A DNA stretch of 64,000 nt, taken from positions 1-64,000 of the forward strand of contig JACHMT010000004.1 of NCBI GenBank assembly GCA_014208095.1, written 5' to 3'. This DNA is from Actinospineispora eucalypti. Its GTDB lineage: Bacteria; Actinomycetota; Actinomycetes; Mycobacteriales; Pseudonocardiaceae. The notes beneath the pieces are model-generated. The model was not told where the DNA came from. It did no database searches and worked only from the letters and a program-made list of their open reading frames with translations. How positions within the stretch are numbered: the first letter of the stretch is position 1; every line of letters starts with the position of its first letter. The translations under genes were made by a program, and so were the position numbers. Shown one piece after another: positions 51,658-61,008 of this stretch.

Positions 51658-52524
51658 ATGACCGAGACTTCGCCCGGCGGTGCGACCGCCACCGGGAGCG
51701 CGGGCGCCGGAAACGCGGGTGCCGGGAGCGCGGGTGCCGGGAGCGCGGCGGCCGCGGGCCGGCTGGCCGGGAAGGTCGCGCTGGTCACCGGGGCGGCTCG
51801 GGGCCAGGGGGCGGCGGCGGTGCGCCGCCTCGCCGAGGAAGGCGCCCGAGTGCTGGCCACCGACGTCACCGACCCGGACGGCGTGGCATTTCTGCCCGCG
51901 GAGCAAGAAGGGCGGGTTCGGTTCGCCCGGCTGGACGTTACGTCCGAGGAACAGTGGGCCGGCGCGATCGACCGGGTCATCGAGGAGTTCGGCCGGCTGG
52001 ATGTGCTGGTCAACAACGCCGGCGTGCTGCACTTCGGCACCCTCGAGGACACCTCGCTGACCGACTACCTGCGGGTGATCACGGTCAACCAGGTCGGCAC
52101 CTTCCTGGGCATGCGCGCCGCCGCCAAACCCATGCGCGAAACCGGCGGCGGGTCGATCATCAACCTCTCGTCCATCGAGGGTCTGGCCGCCGCGCCGCTG
52201 CTCACCGCCTACACCGCGAGCAAGTTCGCCATTCGCGGCATGACCAAGGTGGCCGCGCTGGAGCTCGGGCAGCACGGCATCCGGGTCAACTCGATCCACC
52301 CGGGCATGATCGACACCCCGATGATCAGTGAGGCGCTGGGCGGCTACCAGCCGGACCTGGCGCCGGTGGCGCGCAAGCTGGCGCTGCGCACGATCGGCCG
52401 GCCGGAGGACATCGCCGCCATGGTCGCGTTCCTGGCCAGTGACGACAGCCGGTACTGCACCGGCGCGGAGTTCGTCGCGGACGGCGGCGCCACCGCCACC
52501 CACGCACTGAACGTCACCGGTTGA
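51658..52524 (+). CDS. SDR family 3-alpha(20-beta)-hydroxysteroid dehydrogenase-like protein
   Basis: 288 residues. After a 35-residue Ala/Gly/Ser-rich tail with repeated GAGSAGAG units comes the SDR core: ALVTGAARGQGAAAVRRLAEEGA (NAD binding), DVLVNNAGVLHFG, IINLSSIEGLAAAPLLTAYTASKFA (Ser-Tyr-Lys) and a C-terminal GAEFVADGGAT. Closest in type to FabG3/3-alpha,20-beta-HSD. It lies between the Hsd4A-like gene and the mce operon, supporting a steroid substrate. The N-terminal tail is not expected and seems a recent repeat expansion. Confidence 0.87.
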   Translation: MTETSPGGATATGSAGAGNAGAGSAGAGSAAAAGRLAGKVALVTGAARGQGAAAVRRLAEEGARVLATDVTDPDGVAFLPAEQEGRVRFARLDVTSEEQWAGAIDRVIEEFGRLDVLVNNAGVLHFGTLEDTSLTDYLRVITVNQVGTFLGMRAAAKPMRETGGGSIINLSSIEGLAAAPLLTAYTASKFAIRGMTKVAALELGQHGIRVNSIHPGMIDTPMISEALGGYQPDLAPVARKLALRTIGRPEDIAAMVAFLASDDSRYCTGAEFVADGGATATHALNVTG

Positions 52525-52537
52525 CGGAACGACTCGT

Positions 52538-52551
52538 TGTGTCATCACACA
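52538..52551. promoter_or_regulatory. Inverted repeat before the mce operon
   Basis: TGTGT-CATC-ACACA, a perfect 5-4-5 palindrome in the 52-bp gap between the SDR and the first yrbE gene. It may bind a regulator of the mce genes; no KstR-like site is found here. Confidence 0.35.
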
Positions 52552-52576
52552 CGTCACGGCGGCCCGGGAGGGCGGT

Positions 52577-53368
52577 ATGAACCCCGCTGGAAGCACCGCG
52601 CTCCCCGGCGCGCGAGCGTTCAGCCAGGTCGGCAACCTGGCCACGCTGGCCTGGCTGGTCGTCCGAGCCATGCCCAAGCGCCCGTTCCAGGGCCGTGAGC
52701 TGCTGCAACAGGGCTGGTTCTTCGCCAGCGTGACCATCCTGCCCACCGCGCTGGTGTCCATCCCGTTCGGCGCGGTGATCGTGCTCCAGCTGGGCTCGCT
52801 GACCCAGCAGATCGGCGCGCAGTCGTTCACCGGGGCGGCCAGCGCGCTGGCCATCGTGCAGCAGGCCAGCCCGCTGATCACCGCGCTGCTGGTGGCCGGC
52901 GCGGGCGGGTCGGCGATGTGCGCGGACATCGGCGCGCGCACCATCCGGGACGAGATCGCCGCCATGGAGGTGCTCGGGGTGGACCCGGTGCACCGGCTGA
53001 TCGTGCCCCGGGTGCTGGCCGCGATGTTCGTGTCCGTGCTGCTGAACGGCCTGGTCAGCGTGGTCGGCGTGCTGGGTGGTTACTTCTTCAACGTGGTCAT
53101 GCAGGGCGGCACCCCGGGCGCCTACCTGGCCAGCTTCAACGCCCTCGCGCAGCTGCCGGATCTGTGGATCAGCGAGTTCAAGGCGATGCTCTACGGCTTC
53201 GTGGCCGGCGTGGTCGCCGCCTACCGGGGGCTGAATCCGCGCGGCGGTCCGAAGGGCGTCGGCGACGCGGTGAACCAGGCCGTGGTGATCACCTTCCTGC
53301 TGCTGTTCCTGATCAACCTGGTGCTCACCGGCATCTACCTCCAGATCGTGCCGCCGAAGGCTTTGTAG
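52577..53368 (+). CDS. yrbE4A: Mce-associated permease YrbE A
   Basis: 263 residues, a MlaE-type permease with about five membrane helices. FSQVGNLATLAWLVVRA and FASVTILPTALVSIPFGAVIVLQLGSLTQQIGAQSFTG, GAGGSAMCADIGARTIRDEIAAMEVLGVDPVHRLIVPRVLA (cytoplasmic coupling region). GGAGGG precedes the ATG. It forms the membrane channel pair with YrbE B, powered by an MceG-type ATPase encoded elsewhere. mce4 type is inferred from sterol-gene neighbours. Confidence 0.92.
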   Translation: MNPAGSTALPGARAFSQVGNLATLAWLVVRAMPKRPFQGRELLQQGWFFASVTILPTALVSIPFGAVIVLQLGSLTQQIGAQSFTGAASALAIVQQASPLITALLVAGAGGSAMCADIGARTIRDEIAAMEVLGVDPVHRLIVPRVLAAMFVSVLLNGLVSVVGVLGGYFFNVVMQGGTPGAYLASFNALAQLPDLWISEFKAMLYGFVAGVVAAYRGLNPRGGPKGVGDAVNQAVVITFLLLFLINLVLTGIYLQIVPPKAL

Positions 53369-53381
53369 AGGCCCCCGAGAC

Positions 53382-54254
53382 ATGACCCTTCGCTCCCCGA
53401 TCATCCCGCCGTCCCGGCGCTCGCTGTCGGCGATCGCCGCCCGCGCGGTGGACGACCGCGCCACCGGCCTGGCCGACATGGGCTGGCAGCTGGCGTTCTA
53501 CGGCCGGGCCATGGCGTTCACCCCCCGGGTGCTGCGCCGGTACCCGAAGGAAGTGCTGCGCCTGCTGGCCGAGGTGTGCTTCGGCGCCGGCGGGCTGGCG
53601 GTGATCGGCGGAACCCTCGGCGTGATGATCGGCATGACCTTCTTCACCGGCGCGGTGGTCGGCCTGCAGGGCTACTCCTCGCTGGAGCAGCTGGGCACCG
53701 CCGCGCTGACCGGGTTCATCTCCGCCTACTTCAACACCCGTGAGGTGGCGCCGCTGTCCGCCGGGCTGGCCCTGTCGGCCACGGTGGGCTGCGGGTTCAC
53801 CGCGCAGCTGGGCGCGATGCGCATCTCCGAGGAGGTGGACGCGCTCGAGGTGATGGCGGTGAACAGCCTGCCCTACCTGGTCACCACCCGGGTGGTCGCC
53901 GGGTTCGTCGCGGTCATCCCGCTGTACGTGGTCGGCCTGCTCACCGCGTACCTGGGCTCCCGGCAGACCACGGTCTGGTTCTACGGCCAGTCCGGCGGCA
54001 CCTACGACCACTACTTCCACCTGTTCCTGCCGCCGGCGGACGTGCTCTGGTCGTTCCTCAAGGTGATGGTGTTCGCGCTGTTCGTGATCCTGGCGCACTG
54101 CTATTACGGCTACACCGCGACCGGCGGGCCGGCCGGGGTGGGCGTGGCGGTGGGCCGGGCGGTGCGCACCTCGATCGTGCTGATCGTGGTCACCGACTTC
54201 TTCCTCAGCCTGGCCATCTGGGGGTCCACCACCACGGTCAGGATTGCCGGATGA
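53382..54254 (+). CDS. yrbE4B: Mce-associated permease YrbE B
   Basis: 290 residues, second MlaE-type permease. IGGTLGVMIGMTFFTGAVVGLQGYSSLEQLG, FTAQLGAMRISEEVDALEVMAVNSLPYLVTTRVVAGF (coupling region) and a C-terminal VLIVVTDFFLSLAIWG helix. Gap of 13 bp from YrbE A with GAGG; its stop overlaps the mceA ATG as ATGA. Dimerises with YrbE A. Confidence 0.92.
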   Translation: MTLRSPIIPPSRRSLSAIAARAVDDRATGLADMGWQLAFYGRAMAFTPRVLRRYPKEVLRLLAEVCFGAGGLAVIGGTLGVMIGMTFFTGAVVGLQGYSSLEQLGTAALTGFISAYFNTREVAPLSAGLALSATVGCGFTAQLGAMRISEEVDALEVMAVNSLPYLVTTRVVAGFVAVIPLYVVGLLTAYLGSRQTTVWFYGQSGGTYDHYFHLFLPPADVLWSFLKVMVFALFVILAHCYYGYTATGGPAGVGVAVGRAVRTSIVLIVVTDFFLSLAIWGSTTTVRIAG

Positions 54255-55432
54255 GCGGCTACGACCGCGAGCAGCGGGGCCGCTACCAGCTGCTGGGCGT
54301 GGCGTTCCTGCTGGTGGCGGCGGTGTTCCTGGTCGTGACGGTGGGCATGTACCGCAAGGCGTTCACCCCGGCGGTGACGGTGACCGTGCTGGCCGGCGAG
54401 ACCGGCAGCCAGCTGGTGCCCGGCGCCGACGTGAAGGTGCGCGGCGTGCCGGTGGGCACGGTGAAGGCGATCAGCCGGGACCCCGGGACGGCCCGGCTCA
54501 CCCTGGCCCTGGACCCGGAACACGCGGAGCTGGTGCCGGCCAACGTGTCCGCGCGGTTCATCCCGAAGACGCTGTTCGGCGAGCGCTACGTGGACCTGCG
54601 GATCCCCGCGCAACCGGCCGGGCCGATCGCCGAAGGAACGGTCATCCCGGCGGACCGCTCGACCGCCGCGATCGAGCTGGAACGGGTCAGCGACCGGCTG
54701 CTGCCGCTGCTGCGGGCGGTGCGGCCGGACCAGGTGGCGGTCACGCTGAGCGCGATCCGCCAGGGCCTTTCCGGGCGCGGGGAGAAGCTGGGTACCACCC
54801 TGGTCGGGCTGGACACCTACCTGAAGGGCTTCAACCCCGCGGTGCCGGACCTCATCCGCACCCTGGACGCACTGGGCCCGGTGGCCGACACCTACGCGGC
54901 CGCCGCGCCGGACTTCTTCGGCGGCCTCGCCGACCTCAGCACCACCACCGGCACGATCGCCGACCGGTCCGACGACGTGCGCGGGCTGCTGGCCGACGTC
55001 ACCGGGTCGTCGGACGACCTCGGCCAGTACCTGCGGGACAACCAGGACAACCTGGTCAAGGTGCTCGAGCAGTCGCGGCCGACGCTGGACATCCTGGAGC
55101 GGTACGCGCCGGAGCTCCCGTGCATCTTCCACCACGCGGTGTACGAGATCCCCGCCTCGGACATCGCGTTCGGCAAGGGAACGGCGCACCCCAACCAGCA
55201 CAAGGTGCAGATCGGCGTGGCGGCCAACCGGGGCAAGTACCTGCCCGGCCTGGACGACCCGAAGAACGCCGATGACCGCGGCCCGCGCTGCTACCCCCTG
55301 ACCGCGTCGACCGATCCGGCCCCGCAGTACCAGCCGGGCGGGCCGCTCAAGGACGGCAGCCGCCACCCCGCCCCGCCGCTGGACATCCCCAACCCACTGG
55401 ATCTCACGGGTCTGCTGGGGGGTCGCCGGTGA
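54251..55432 (+). CDS. mce4A: MCE family substrate-binding protein MceA
   Basis: 393 residues. One N-terminal membrane helix (about 10-30), an MCE/MlaD domain (VTVTVLAGETGSQLVPGADVKVRGVPVGTVKAI, about 37-120) and long helical segments to about 275, then a C-terminal region with PCIFHHAVYEIPASDIAFGKG. Extracytoplasmic, forms part of the lipid-conducting needle with MceB-F. Opens the string of 4-base-overlapping genes. Confidence 0.92.
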   Translation: MSGYDREQRGRYQLLGVAFLLVAAVFLVVTVGMYRKAFTPAVTVTVLAGETGSQLVPGADVKVRGVPVGTVKAISRDPGTARLTLALDPEHAELVPANVSARFIPKTLFGERYVDLRIPAQPAGPIAEGTVIPADRSTAAIELERVSDRLLPLLRAVRPDQVAVTLSAIRQGLSGRGEKLGTTLVGLDTYLKGFNPAVPDLIRTLDALGPVADTYAAAAPDFFGGLADLSTTTGTIADRSDDVRGLLADVTGSSDDLGQYLRDNQDNLVKVLEQSRPTLDILERYAPELPCIFHHAVYEIPASDIAFGKGTAHPNQHKVQIGVAANRGKYLPGLDDPKNADDRGPRCYPLTASTDPAPQYQPGGPLKDGSRHPAPPLDIPNPLDLTGLLGGRR

Positions 55433-56460
55433 AGGTGCTCGGACCCGCCGTCAAGCTGGGCATATTCGCGGTGGTCACCATCGTGCTCACGGTGATCCTG
55501 GGCGCGACCATCGCCAACTCCTCCGTCTCCTCGGCCGCCGGGTACACCGCGATGGTCACCGACTCGTCCGGCCTGCAGGTGGGCGACGACGTGCGCATGC
55601 GCGGGGTGAAGATCGGCCGGGTGACCTCGCTGGAGGTGGCCGACAACCAGTACGCGGCGATCGCCTTCGAGGTCGACAAGAGCCGCGCGCTGCCGGCCGG
55701 GGTGACCGCGGTGATCAAGTACCGGAACCTGATCGGCCAGCGCTACCTGGCCCTGGACGCGCCGAAACCGGCCGAGCCCGGGGTGCTCCCGGTCGGCGGC
55801 ACCATCCCGCTGGAACGCACCCGCCCGGCGCTGAACCTGACCGACCTGTTCAACGGCTTCCAGCCGCTGTTCCAGGCCCTCACCCCGGCCGAGGTGAACA
55901 AGCTCTCGGGGGAGATCATCGCGGTGTTCCAGGGCGAGGGCGAGACGGTGACCGACCTGCTCGCCACCACCGCCTCCCTGACCGGCACCATCGCCGACCG
56001 GGACCGGGTGATCGGCCAGGTGATCACCAACCTGAACACGGTGATCGGCAACGTGAGCGCCCGGTCACCCGAGCTGACCGACCTGCTGGACACGCTGCAG
56101 CGCCTGGTCAGCGGGCTGGCCGACGACAAGGCGGCGATCGGTTCGGCCATCGAGTCGATCGACGACCTCACCCGCACCACCGCCGGCCTGGTGCACGACG
56201 CCCGCCCGCCGCTGAAGGCCAACATCGACGAGCTGGGCGAGCTGGCCGAGCTGCTGAACAAGTACGAGGGCACCGTCGAGCCGCAGCTGCGCAACTGGGG
56301 ACCCAAGCTGGACAAGCTCATCCCGACCGCCAGCTACGGCGGCTGGTTCCAGTACTACGCCTGCATCGTCAGCGGCAAGATCTCCATCGAGCAGCTGGGC
56401 ATCACCGTGCCGATCCTGCCGATTCCCGGCACCGAGCTGTCCCCGAGGTGCCGCCCGTGA
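55429..56460 (+). CDS. mce4B: MCE family protein MceB
   Basis: 343 residues from GTG 55429 (GTGA overlap). Membrane helix (about 6-27), MCE domain (MVTDSSGLQVGDDVRMRGVKIGRVTSLEV, YRNLIGQRYLALD) and a helical rod carrying repeated heptad-like Leu/Asp patterns (TDLLATTASLTGTIADRDRVI). The C-terminus YACIVSGKI..SPRC includes two Cys, likely paired. Predicted structural subunit of the importer. Confidence 0.92.
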   Translation: MKVLGPAVKLGIFAVVTIVLTVILGATIANSSVSSAAGYTAMVTDSSGLQVGDDVRMRGVKIGRVTSLEVADNQYAAIAFEVDKSRALPAGVTAVIKYRNLIGQRYLALDAPKPAEPGVLPVGGTIPLERTRPALNLTDLFNGFQPLFQALTPAEVNKLSGEIIAVFQGEGETVTDLLATTASLTGTIADRDRVIGQVITNLNTVIGNVSARSPELTDLLDTLQRLVSGLADDKAAIGSAIESIDDLTRTTAGLVHDARPPLKANIDELGELAELLNKYEGTVEPQLRNWGPKLDKLIPTASYGGWFQYYACIVSGKISIEQLGITVPILPIPGTELSPRCRP

Positions 56461-57521
56461 AGCCCTTGCAGGACCGCAACCAGGCGACCGTCGGCCTGGT
56501 CACGCTGGTGGTGATCGTGCTGCTCGTGGTCGGGGCGTTCCACGCCGAGGACATCCCCGGATTCGGCGGCGGCACCGGCTACTCCGCCCGCTTCGCCGAG
56601 TCCGCCGGGCTCAAGGAGGGCGACGAGGTCCGGGTGGCCGGCATCAAGGTCGGCGAGGTCACCCACGTCGGCCTTTCCCGTGGCCAGGTAGCGGTCGAGT
56701 TCCGGGTGAAGAACGTGCGGGTGGGCAACCAGTCCCGGGTGGCCATCGAGATCAAGACCCTGCTGGGCGAGAAGTTCCTCGCGGTGCGCCCGGCCGGGGT
56801 GATCCAGCAGGACCCGGACGCCCCCATCCCGGTCGAGCGCACCAGCACCCCGTTCGAGGTGCCCGAGGCGTTCAACCAGCTGGCCAACACCGTCGACCAG
56901 ATCGACACGGCCAAGCTGGCGCGGAGCTTCCGGGTGCTCTCGGACACGTTCGCCAACACCCCGGCGCACTTCGGCAACACGCTCACCGGGCTGTCCCGGC
57001 TGTCCGAGACGATCACCTCGCGGGACAAGGAGGTGACCGCGCTGCTGGCCAGCACGGCCAAGGTGAGCGGCGTGGTCGCGCAGCGCAACGAGCAGGTCGC
57101 GCGGCTGGTCCGGGACGGGAACAGGCTGCTGGACGAGCTGAGCCGCCGCAAGGAGGCGATCACCGACCTGCTGGAGAACACCCGGCGGCTGGCCGACGAG
57201 CTGCGCGGCCTGGTGCGGGACAACCGGGGCCGGATTCACCCGGCACTGGAAGAGCTGGACCGCACCACCGACATGCTGGCCCGCAACAAGGCGTCCCTGG
57301 AACACGGCATCGCCTCGCTGGCCAACTACACCCGGGTGTTCATCGGCGCGGTGAGTGCCGGCCGGTGGTTCGACGGCTACTTCTGCGGGATGTTGAACCC
57401 GAACATCGTGGCCGGCGGCATCCAGTTCAACCCGCACACCTGCGCGCCGCCGAAGGGGCTGTCCAGCGGGAAGCCCGGGCCGGACTCCCCGCTGTTCCCC
57501 CTGCTCGGAGGTGGCAAGTGA
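56457..57521 (+). CDS. mce4C: MCE family protein MceC
   Basis: 354 residues from GTG 56457, overlapping the mceB stop in GTGA. N-terminal helix (TVGLVTLVVIVLLVVGAFH), MCE domain (YSARFAESAGLKEGDEVRVAGIKVGEVTHVGL), helical rod (about 130-290) and a C-terminus YFCGMLNPNIVAGGIQFNPHTCAPP with two Cys. Extracytoplasmic subunit. Confidence 0.92.
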   Translation: MKPLQDRNQATVGLVTLVVIVLLVVGAFHAEDIPGFGGGTGYSARFAESAGLKEGDEVRVAGIKVGEVTHVGLSRGQVAVEFRVKNVRVGNQSRVAIEIKTLLGEKFLAVRPAGVIQQDPDAPIPVERTSTPFEVPEAFNQLANTVDQIDTAKLARSFRVLSDTFANTPAHFGNTLTGLSRLSETITSRDKEVTALLASTAKVSGVVAQRNEQVARLVRDGNRLLDELSRRKEAITDLLENTRRLADELRGLVRDNRGRIHPALEELDRTTDMLARNKASLEHGIASLANYTRVFIGAVSAGRWFDGYFCGMLNPNIVAGGIQFNPHTCAPPKGLSSGKPGPDSPLFPLLGGGK

Positions 57522-58645
57522 ACCGGCGTCTGGTTGCCGTCGTCGGCGTGCTGGCGCTGGTCGCCGTGGCCACCGGGTGGTGGCTGCTGCGGCCCTCCGG
57601 GGGGACAACGCTGGCCGCCTACTTCGACCGGGCGGTCGGGCTCTACGCCGGCTCGGACGTGCGGGTGCTGGGGGTCAAGGTCGGCACGGTGGACCGGGTG
57701 ACGCCGGAGGGCCCGGTGGTCCGGGTGGACATGACCGTGGACGACGAGTTCCCCATCCCGCCGAACGCCTCGGCGGCGGTGGTGGCGCCCAGCCTGGTCA
57801 GCGACCGGTACGTGCAGCTCACCCCGGCCTACGTGGAAGGCCCGAAAATGGCCTCCGGCACGGTGATCCCCCGCGAGCGCACCGGCACCCCGGTGGAGAT
57901 CGACCAGGTGCTGAAGAGCGTGGACACCCTGGCCGTGCAGCTCGGCCCCAACGGCGCCAACCGCACCGGCGCGCTGTCCCAGGCGCTGAACACCGGGGCC
58001 GCCAACCTGGCCGGCAACGGGGCCAACCTGAACGCCTCGCTGACCCGGCTGGGCGCGCTGGCCGACGTGCTGGCCCGGTCCCGGGGCGACTTCGCCGCCA
58101 CGGTGGACAACCTGGACAAGTTCACCGGCACGCTGGTGGAACACGACGCCGAGGTGCGCCAGCTGCAGAGCCGGCTGGCCGACGTGATGGGCCACCTGGG
58201 CGGCGAGCACGAGAAGGCGGGCGACGCGCTGAACGCGCTGGCCGGCTCGCTGAGCGAGGTCAACTCGTTCGTCAAGGACAACCGCGAGCTGCTGGCCAGC
58301 AACGTCGAGGCGCTGAGCAAGGTCACCGAGGCGCTGGCCAACGAGCGCAAATCGATCGCCGGGGTGGTGGACACGGCCGCGCTCGGCTCGTCCAACTACC
58401 TGAACGCCTACGACGCGGCGTCCGGCTCGATCGCCGTGCGCGGTGCCTTCCCGGAGACCCAGCTGGGTCCGGTGGTGCTGCTGTGCACGATCCTGCAGCG
58501 GTACTCGCCCTCGGTGTTCCAGCAGCTCACCCAGACCTGCGTGGCGGCGGCCGACGGCCTGGAGAAGGCCACCGGCATCCCGTCGATCGGCGACATCCTC
58601 GGCAACCTGCAGGCGGGCCGCCCGCCGGTGAGGACGGGCCGATGA
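57518..58645 (+). CDS. mce4D: MCE family protein MceD
   Basis: 375 residues from GTG 57518 (GTGA overlap). N-terminal helix RRLVAVVGVLALVAVATGWWLL, MCE domain (AYFDRAVGLYAGSDVRVLGVKVGTVDRV, VSDRYVQLTPAY), then a long helical rod with TRLGALADVLARSRGDFAATVDNLDKFTGTL. The C-terminus has a paired Cys region (LLCTILQRY..QTCVAAAD). Subunit of the importer. Confidence 0.92.
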   Translation: MNRRLVAVVGVLALVAVATGWWLLRPSGGTTLAAYFDRAVGLYAGSDVRVLGVKVGTVDRVTPEGPVVRVDMTVDDEFPIPPNASAAVVAPSLVSDRYVQLTPAYVEGPKMASGTVIPRERTGTPVEIDQVLKSVDTLAVQLGPNGANRTGALSQALNTGAANLAGNGANLNASLTRLGALADVLARSRGDFAATVDNLDKFTGTLVEHDAEVRQLQSRLADVMGHLGGEHEKAGDALNALAGSLSEVNSFVKDNRELLASNVEALSKVTEALANERKSIAGVVDTAALGSSNYLNAYDAASGSIAVRGAFPETQLGPVVLLCTILQRYSPSVFQQLTQTCVAAADGLEKATGIPSIGDILGNLQAGRPPVRTGR

Positions 58646-59769
58646 AGCGTGCGTTGCTGGTGGTTCTCGCGTTTTTGTTGACCGGTTGCGGGTCGTCCGG
58701 CGTGTACGGGATGCCGCTGCCCGGCGGCGCCGACCTCGGTGACTACCCGTACAAGGTGACCGTGGAGTTCCCGGACGTGCTGGACCTGGTGCCGCACGCC
58801 GCGGTCAAGGTGAACGACGTGCCGGTCGGCCGGGTGGACGAGATCACCCTGGCCCCGGACGGCTCGGCCGCCCGGGTGGTCGTGCAGGTCAACGGGAACG
58901 TGGTGCTGAACGCCGACACCCGGGCCGAGCTGCGCTCGGCCAGCCTGCTGGGGGAGAAGTTCGTCGCGCTGGTGCCGCCGCCCTACCCGGCGTCGGGCCG
59001 GCTCCAGCCCGGCGCGGTCATCCCGCTGTCCGGCAGCAAGCGCTACCCGGAGGTGGAGGAGGTGTTCGGCGCGCTGTCCATGCTGCTCAACGGGGGCGGC
59101 GTGGGCCAGGTCCGGGACATCGTGCACGAGCTGAACCTGGCCGCCGGCGGCAACGAGCCGCAGCTGCGCGACCTGCTCACCCAGCTCGGCCGGACCACCG
59201 GACAGCTGAACGCGCGGCGCGACACCATCGTGCGCTCCATCGACGCGATCGACCGGCTCTCCGCCTCGTTCGCCCAGCAGACGAACAACATCAACACCTC
59301 GCTGGACCGCCTGGAGCCGGGGCTGGGCGTGCTGGCCGACCAACGCGGCCAGCTGGTGGACGCGCTGCGCTCGCTGGACCGGCTGGGGGTGGTGGCCACC
59401 AGCACGGTCAACCGGGCCGGCGACGACCTGGTGGCCGACCTTCGCTCGCTGGAGCCGGTGCTGCACCAGCTGAACAAGGCCGGCCCGGACATCCCGAACT
59501 CGCTGCAGTTCCTGCTCACCTTCCCGTTCACCGACTACGCGCTGAAGGCGGTCGGCGGCGACTACGTGAACGTGGACGTGCTGGTGGACCTGGACCTGAG
59601 CGCCCTGCTGGGCTCGCTGCTGCGCTCCTCGCAGCCGTTCCTGCCGATCCCGGGCACCGCGTCAAACCCGCTGCCCGGCCCGCTCGGCGAGCTCCTTCCC
59701 GCCCCGAAGCCCAAGGCACCGGCCGGGCTGGGCGGTCTGCTCGGCCCGTTGGGGGGTGGTGACCGGTGA
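58642..59769 (+). CDS. mce4E: MCE family lipoprotein MceE
   Basis: 375 residues. The N-terminus MKRALLVVLAFLLTGCGSS is a lipoprotein signal with lipobox LTGC, the mark of MceE (LprN in mce4). MCE domain: YPYKVTVEFPDVLDLVPHAAVKVNDVPVGRVDEI and LLGEKFVALVPP; helical rod follows; Pro/Leu-rich C-terminus. Its ATG overlaps the mceD stop as ATGA. The lipid anchor likely tethers the needle to the outer face of the membrane. Confidence 0.93.
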   Translation: MKRALLVVLAFLLTGCGSSGVYGMPLPGGADLGDYPYKVTVEFPDVLDLVPHAAVKVNDVPVGRVDEITLAPDGSAARVVVQVNGNVVLNADTRAELRSASLLGEKFVALVPPPYPASGRLQPGAVIPLSGSKRYPEVEEVFGALSMLLNGGGVGQVRDIVHELNLAAGGNEPQLRDLLTQLGRTTGQLNARRDTIVRSIDAIDRLSASFAQQTNNINTSLDRLEPGLGVLADQRGQLVDALRSLDRLGVVATSTVNRAGDDLVADLRSLEPVLHQLNKAGPDIPNSLQFLLTFPFTDYALKAVGGDYVNVDVLVDLDLSALLGSLLRSSQPFLPIPGTASNPLPGPLGELLPAPKPKAPAGLGGLLGPLGGGDR

Positions 59770-60887
59770 TCACTCGCAAGGTGGTCGTGCAGCTGTGCAT
59801 CTTCGCGCTGATCGCGCTGGTCGGCACCGGTTACCTGGGCGCCCGGTACGCCGGGCTGGACCGGCTGTTCGGCGCCGGCGGCTACCGGGTGGACGTGGAG
59901 CTGGCCGACTCCGGCGGCATCTTCCCCAACGCCGAGGTGACCTACCGGGGCGTGGCCATCGGCACGGTGAACGCGCTGCGGCTCACCCCCGGCGGGGTCA
60001 CCGCCGAGCTGTTCATCCGAAACGACGCGCCGCCGGTGCCTTCCGATGCGCACGCGGTGATCGCCAACCGCTCGGCCATCGGCGAGCAGACCGTCGACCT
60101 GCGCCCCGAGCACGCCGGCGGGCCGTACCTGGCCGAGGGCGCGGTGATCCCGGCCGCCCGCACCGCGCTGCCACCCGCCCCGGAACAGGTGCTGGCCAAC
60201 GCGGACACCCTGGTCCGCAGCGTGAACACCGATGCCCTGCGCACCCTGGTCACCGAGCTCGGTGCCGGCTTCAGCGGCACCGGCGACTCGATCGGCCGGT
60301 TGATCGACGGCGCCGACGAGGTCACCCGCACCGCCAACCAGTACCTGCCCCAGTTCGTCTCGCTGCTGCACAACTCGCAGGTGGTGCTGCGCACCCAGCA
60401 GGCGGCCAGCCAGGACATCCGCGAGTACAGCCGGGGGCTGCGCCAGGTGGCCGCCGAGCTCAAGAAGTCCGATCCCGACCTGCGCACGGTGATCGACGAC
60501 CTGCCGGAGACCACCGACCAGGTGGACTGGGTGGTCGACCACGTCGGTTCACCGCTCTCGGACGTGCTGGAGGACCTGGTCCCGGTCACCCGGGTCGTGG
60601 AGGAGCGGGGCGCGGCGGTGAAGCAGCTGCTGGTCGCCTACCCGATGGTGCTGGCGATGAGCTCCACCTTGCCGGACAAGACGACCGGCCGCGGCCGCCT
60701 GGCCTTCGTCCTCCCGTTCTACGACCCGCCCCCCTGCACCAAGGGCTACATCCCCCTGAACGAGCAACGCGCCGCCGACGACCTCACCCCCAACACCCAC
60801 GACCTGAGCAAAATCGGCTGCCAAGAACCCAAGGGCAGCCCCATAGGCGTCCGAGGCCCCCAACACGCCCCCCGCCCCAGCCGCTAA
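59766..60887 (+). CDS. mce4F: MCE family protein MceF
   Basis: 373 residues from GTG 59766 (GTGA overlap). N-terminal helix (VVVQLCIFALIALVGTGYLG), MCE domain (VELADSGGIFPNAEVTYRGVAIGTVNAL), helical rod and a C-terminal domain with PPPCTKGYIPLNEQR..IGCQEPKG (two Cys). Last gene of the operon; no Mce-associated (Mas) gene follows. Its stop is followed at once by a repeat array. Confidence 0.92.
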   Translation: MITRKVVVQLCIFALIALVGTGYLGARYAGLDRLFGAGGYRVDVELADSGGIFPNAEVTYRGVAIGTVNALRLTPGGVTAELFIRNDAPPVPSDAHAVIANRSAIGEQTVDLRPEHAGGPYLAEGAVIPAARTALPPAPEQVLANADTLVRSVNTDALRTLVTELGAGFSGTGDSIGRLIDGADEVTRTANQYLPQFVSLLHNSQVVLRTQQAASQDIREYSRGLRQVAAELKKSDPDLRTVIDDLPETTDQVDWVVDHVGSPLSDVLEDLVPVTRVVEERGAAVKQLLVAYPMVLAMSSTLPDKTTGRGRLAFVLPFYDPPPCTKGYIPLNEQRAADDLTPNTHDLSKIGCQEPKGSPIGVRGPQHAPRPSR

Positions 60888-60894
60888 CCCCTCC

Positions 60895-60985
60895 GATTCA
60901 GTGCGTTCAGCACCCTGATTCAGTGCGTTCCGCACCCTGATTCAGTCGGTTCAGCACGCTGATTCAGTGCGTTCTGCAGGCTGGC
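60895..60985. repeat. Four-unit 22-bp-period array (GATTCAGT type)
   Basis: GATTCAGT starts at 60895, 60917, 60939 and 60961, exactly 22 bp apart; units read GATTCAGTGCGTTCAGCACC or close variants. It lies just after the mceF stop and before a plus-strand gene, the same family as 29625-29712. Confidence 0.87.
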
Positions 60986-61008
60986 CCCGGCTCGGTTAGC
61001 GTCAGCGC

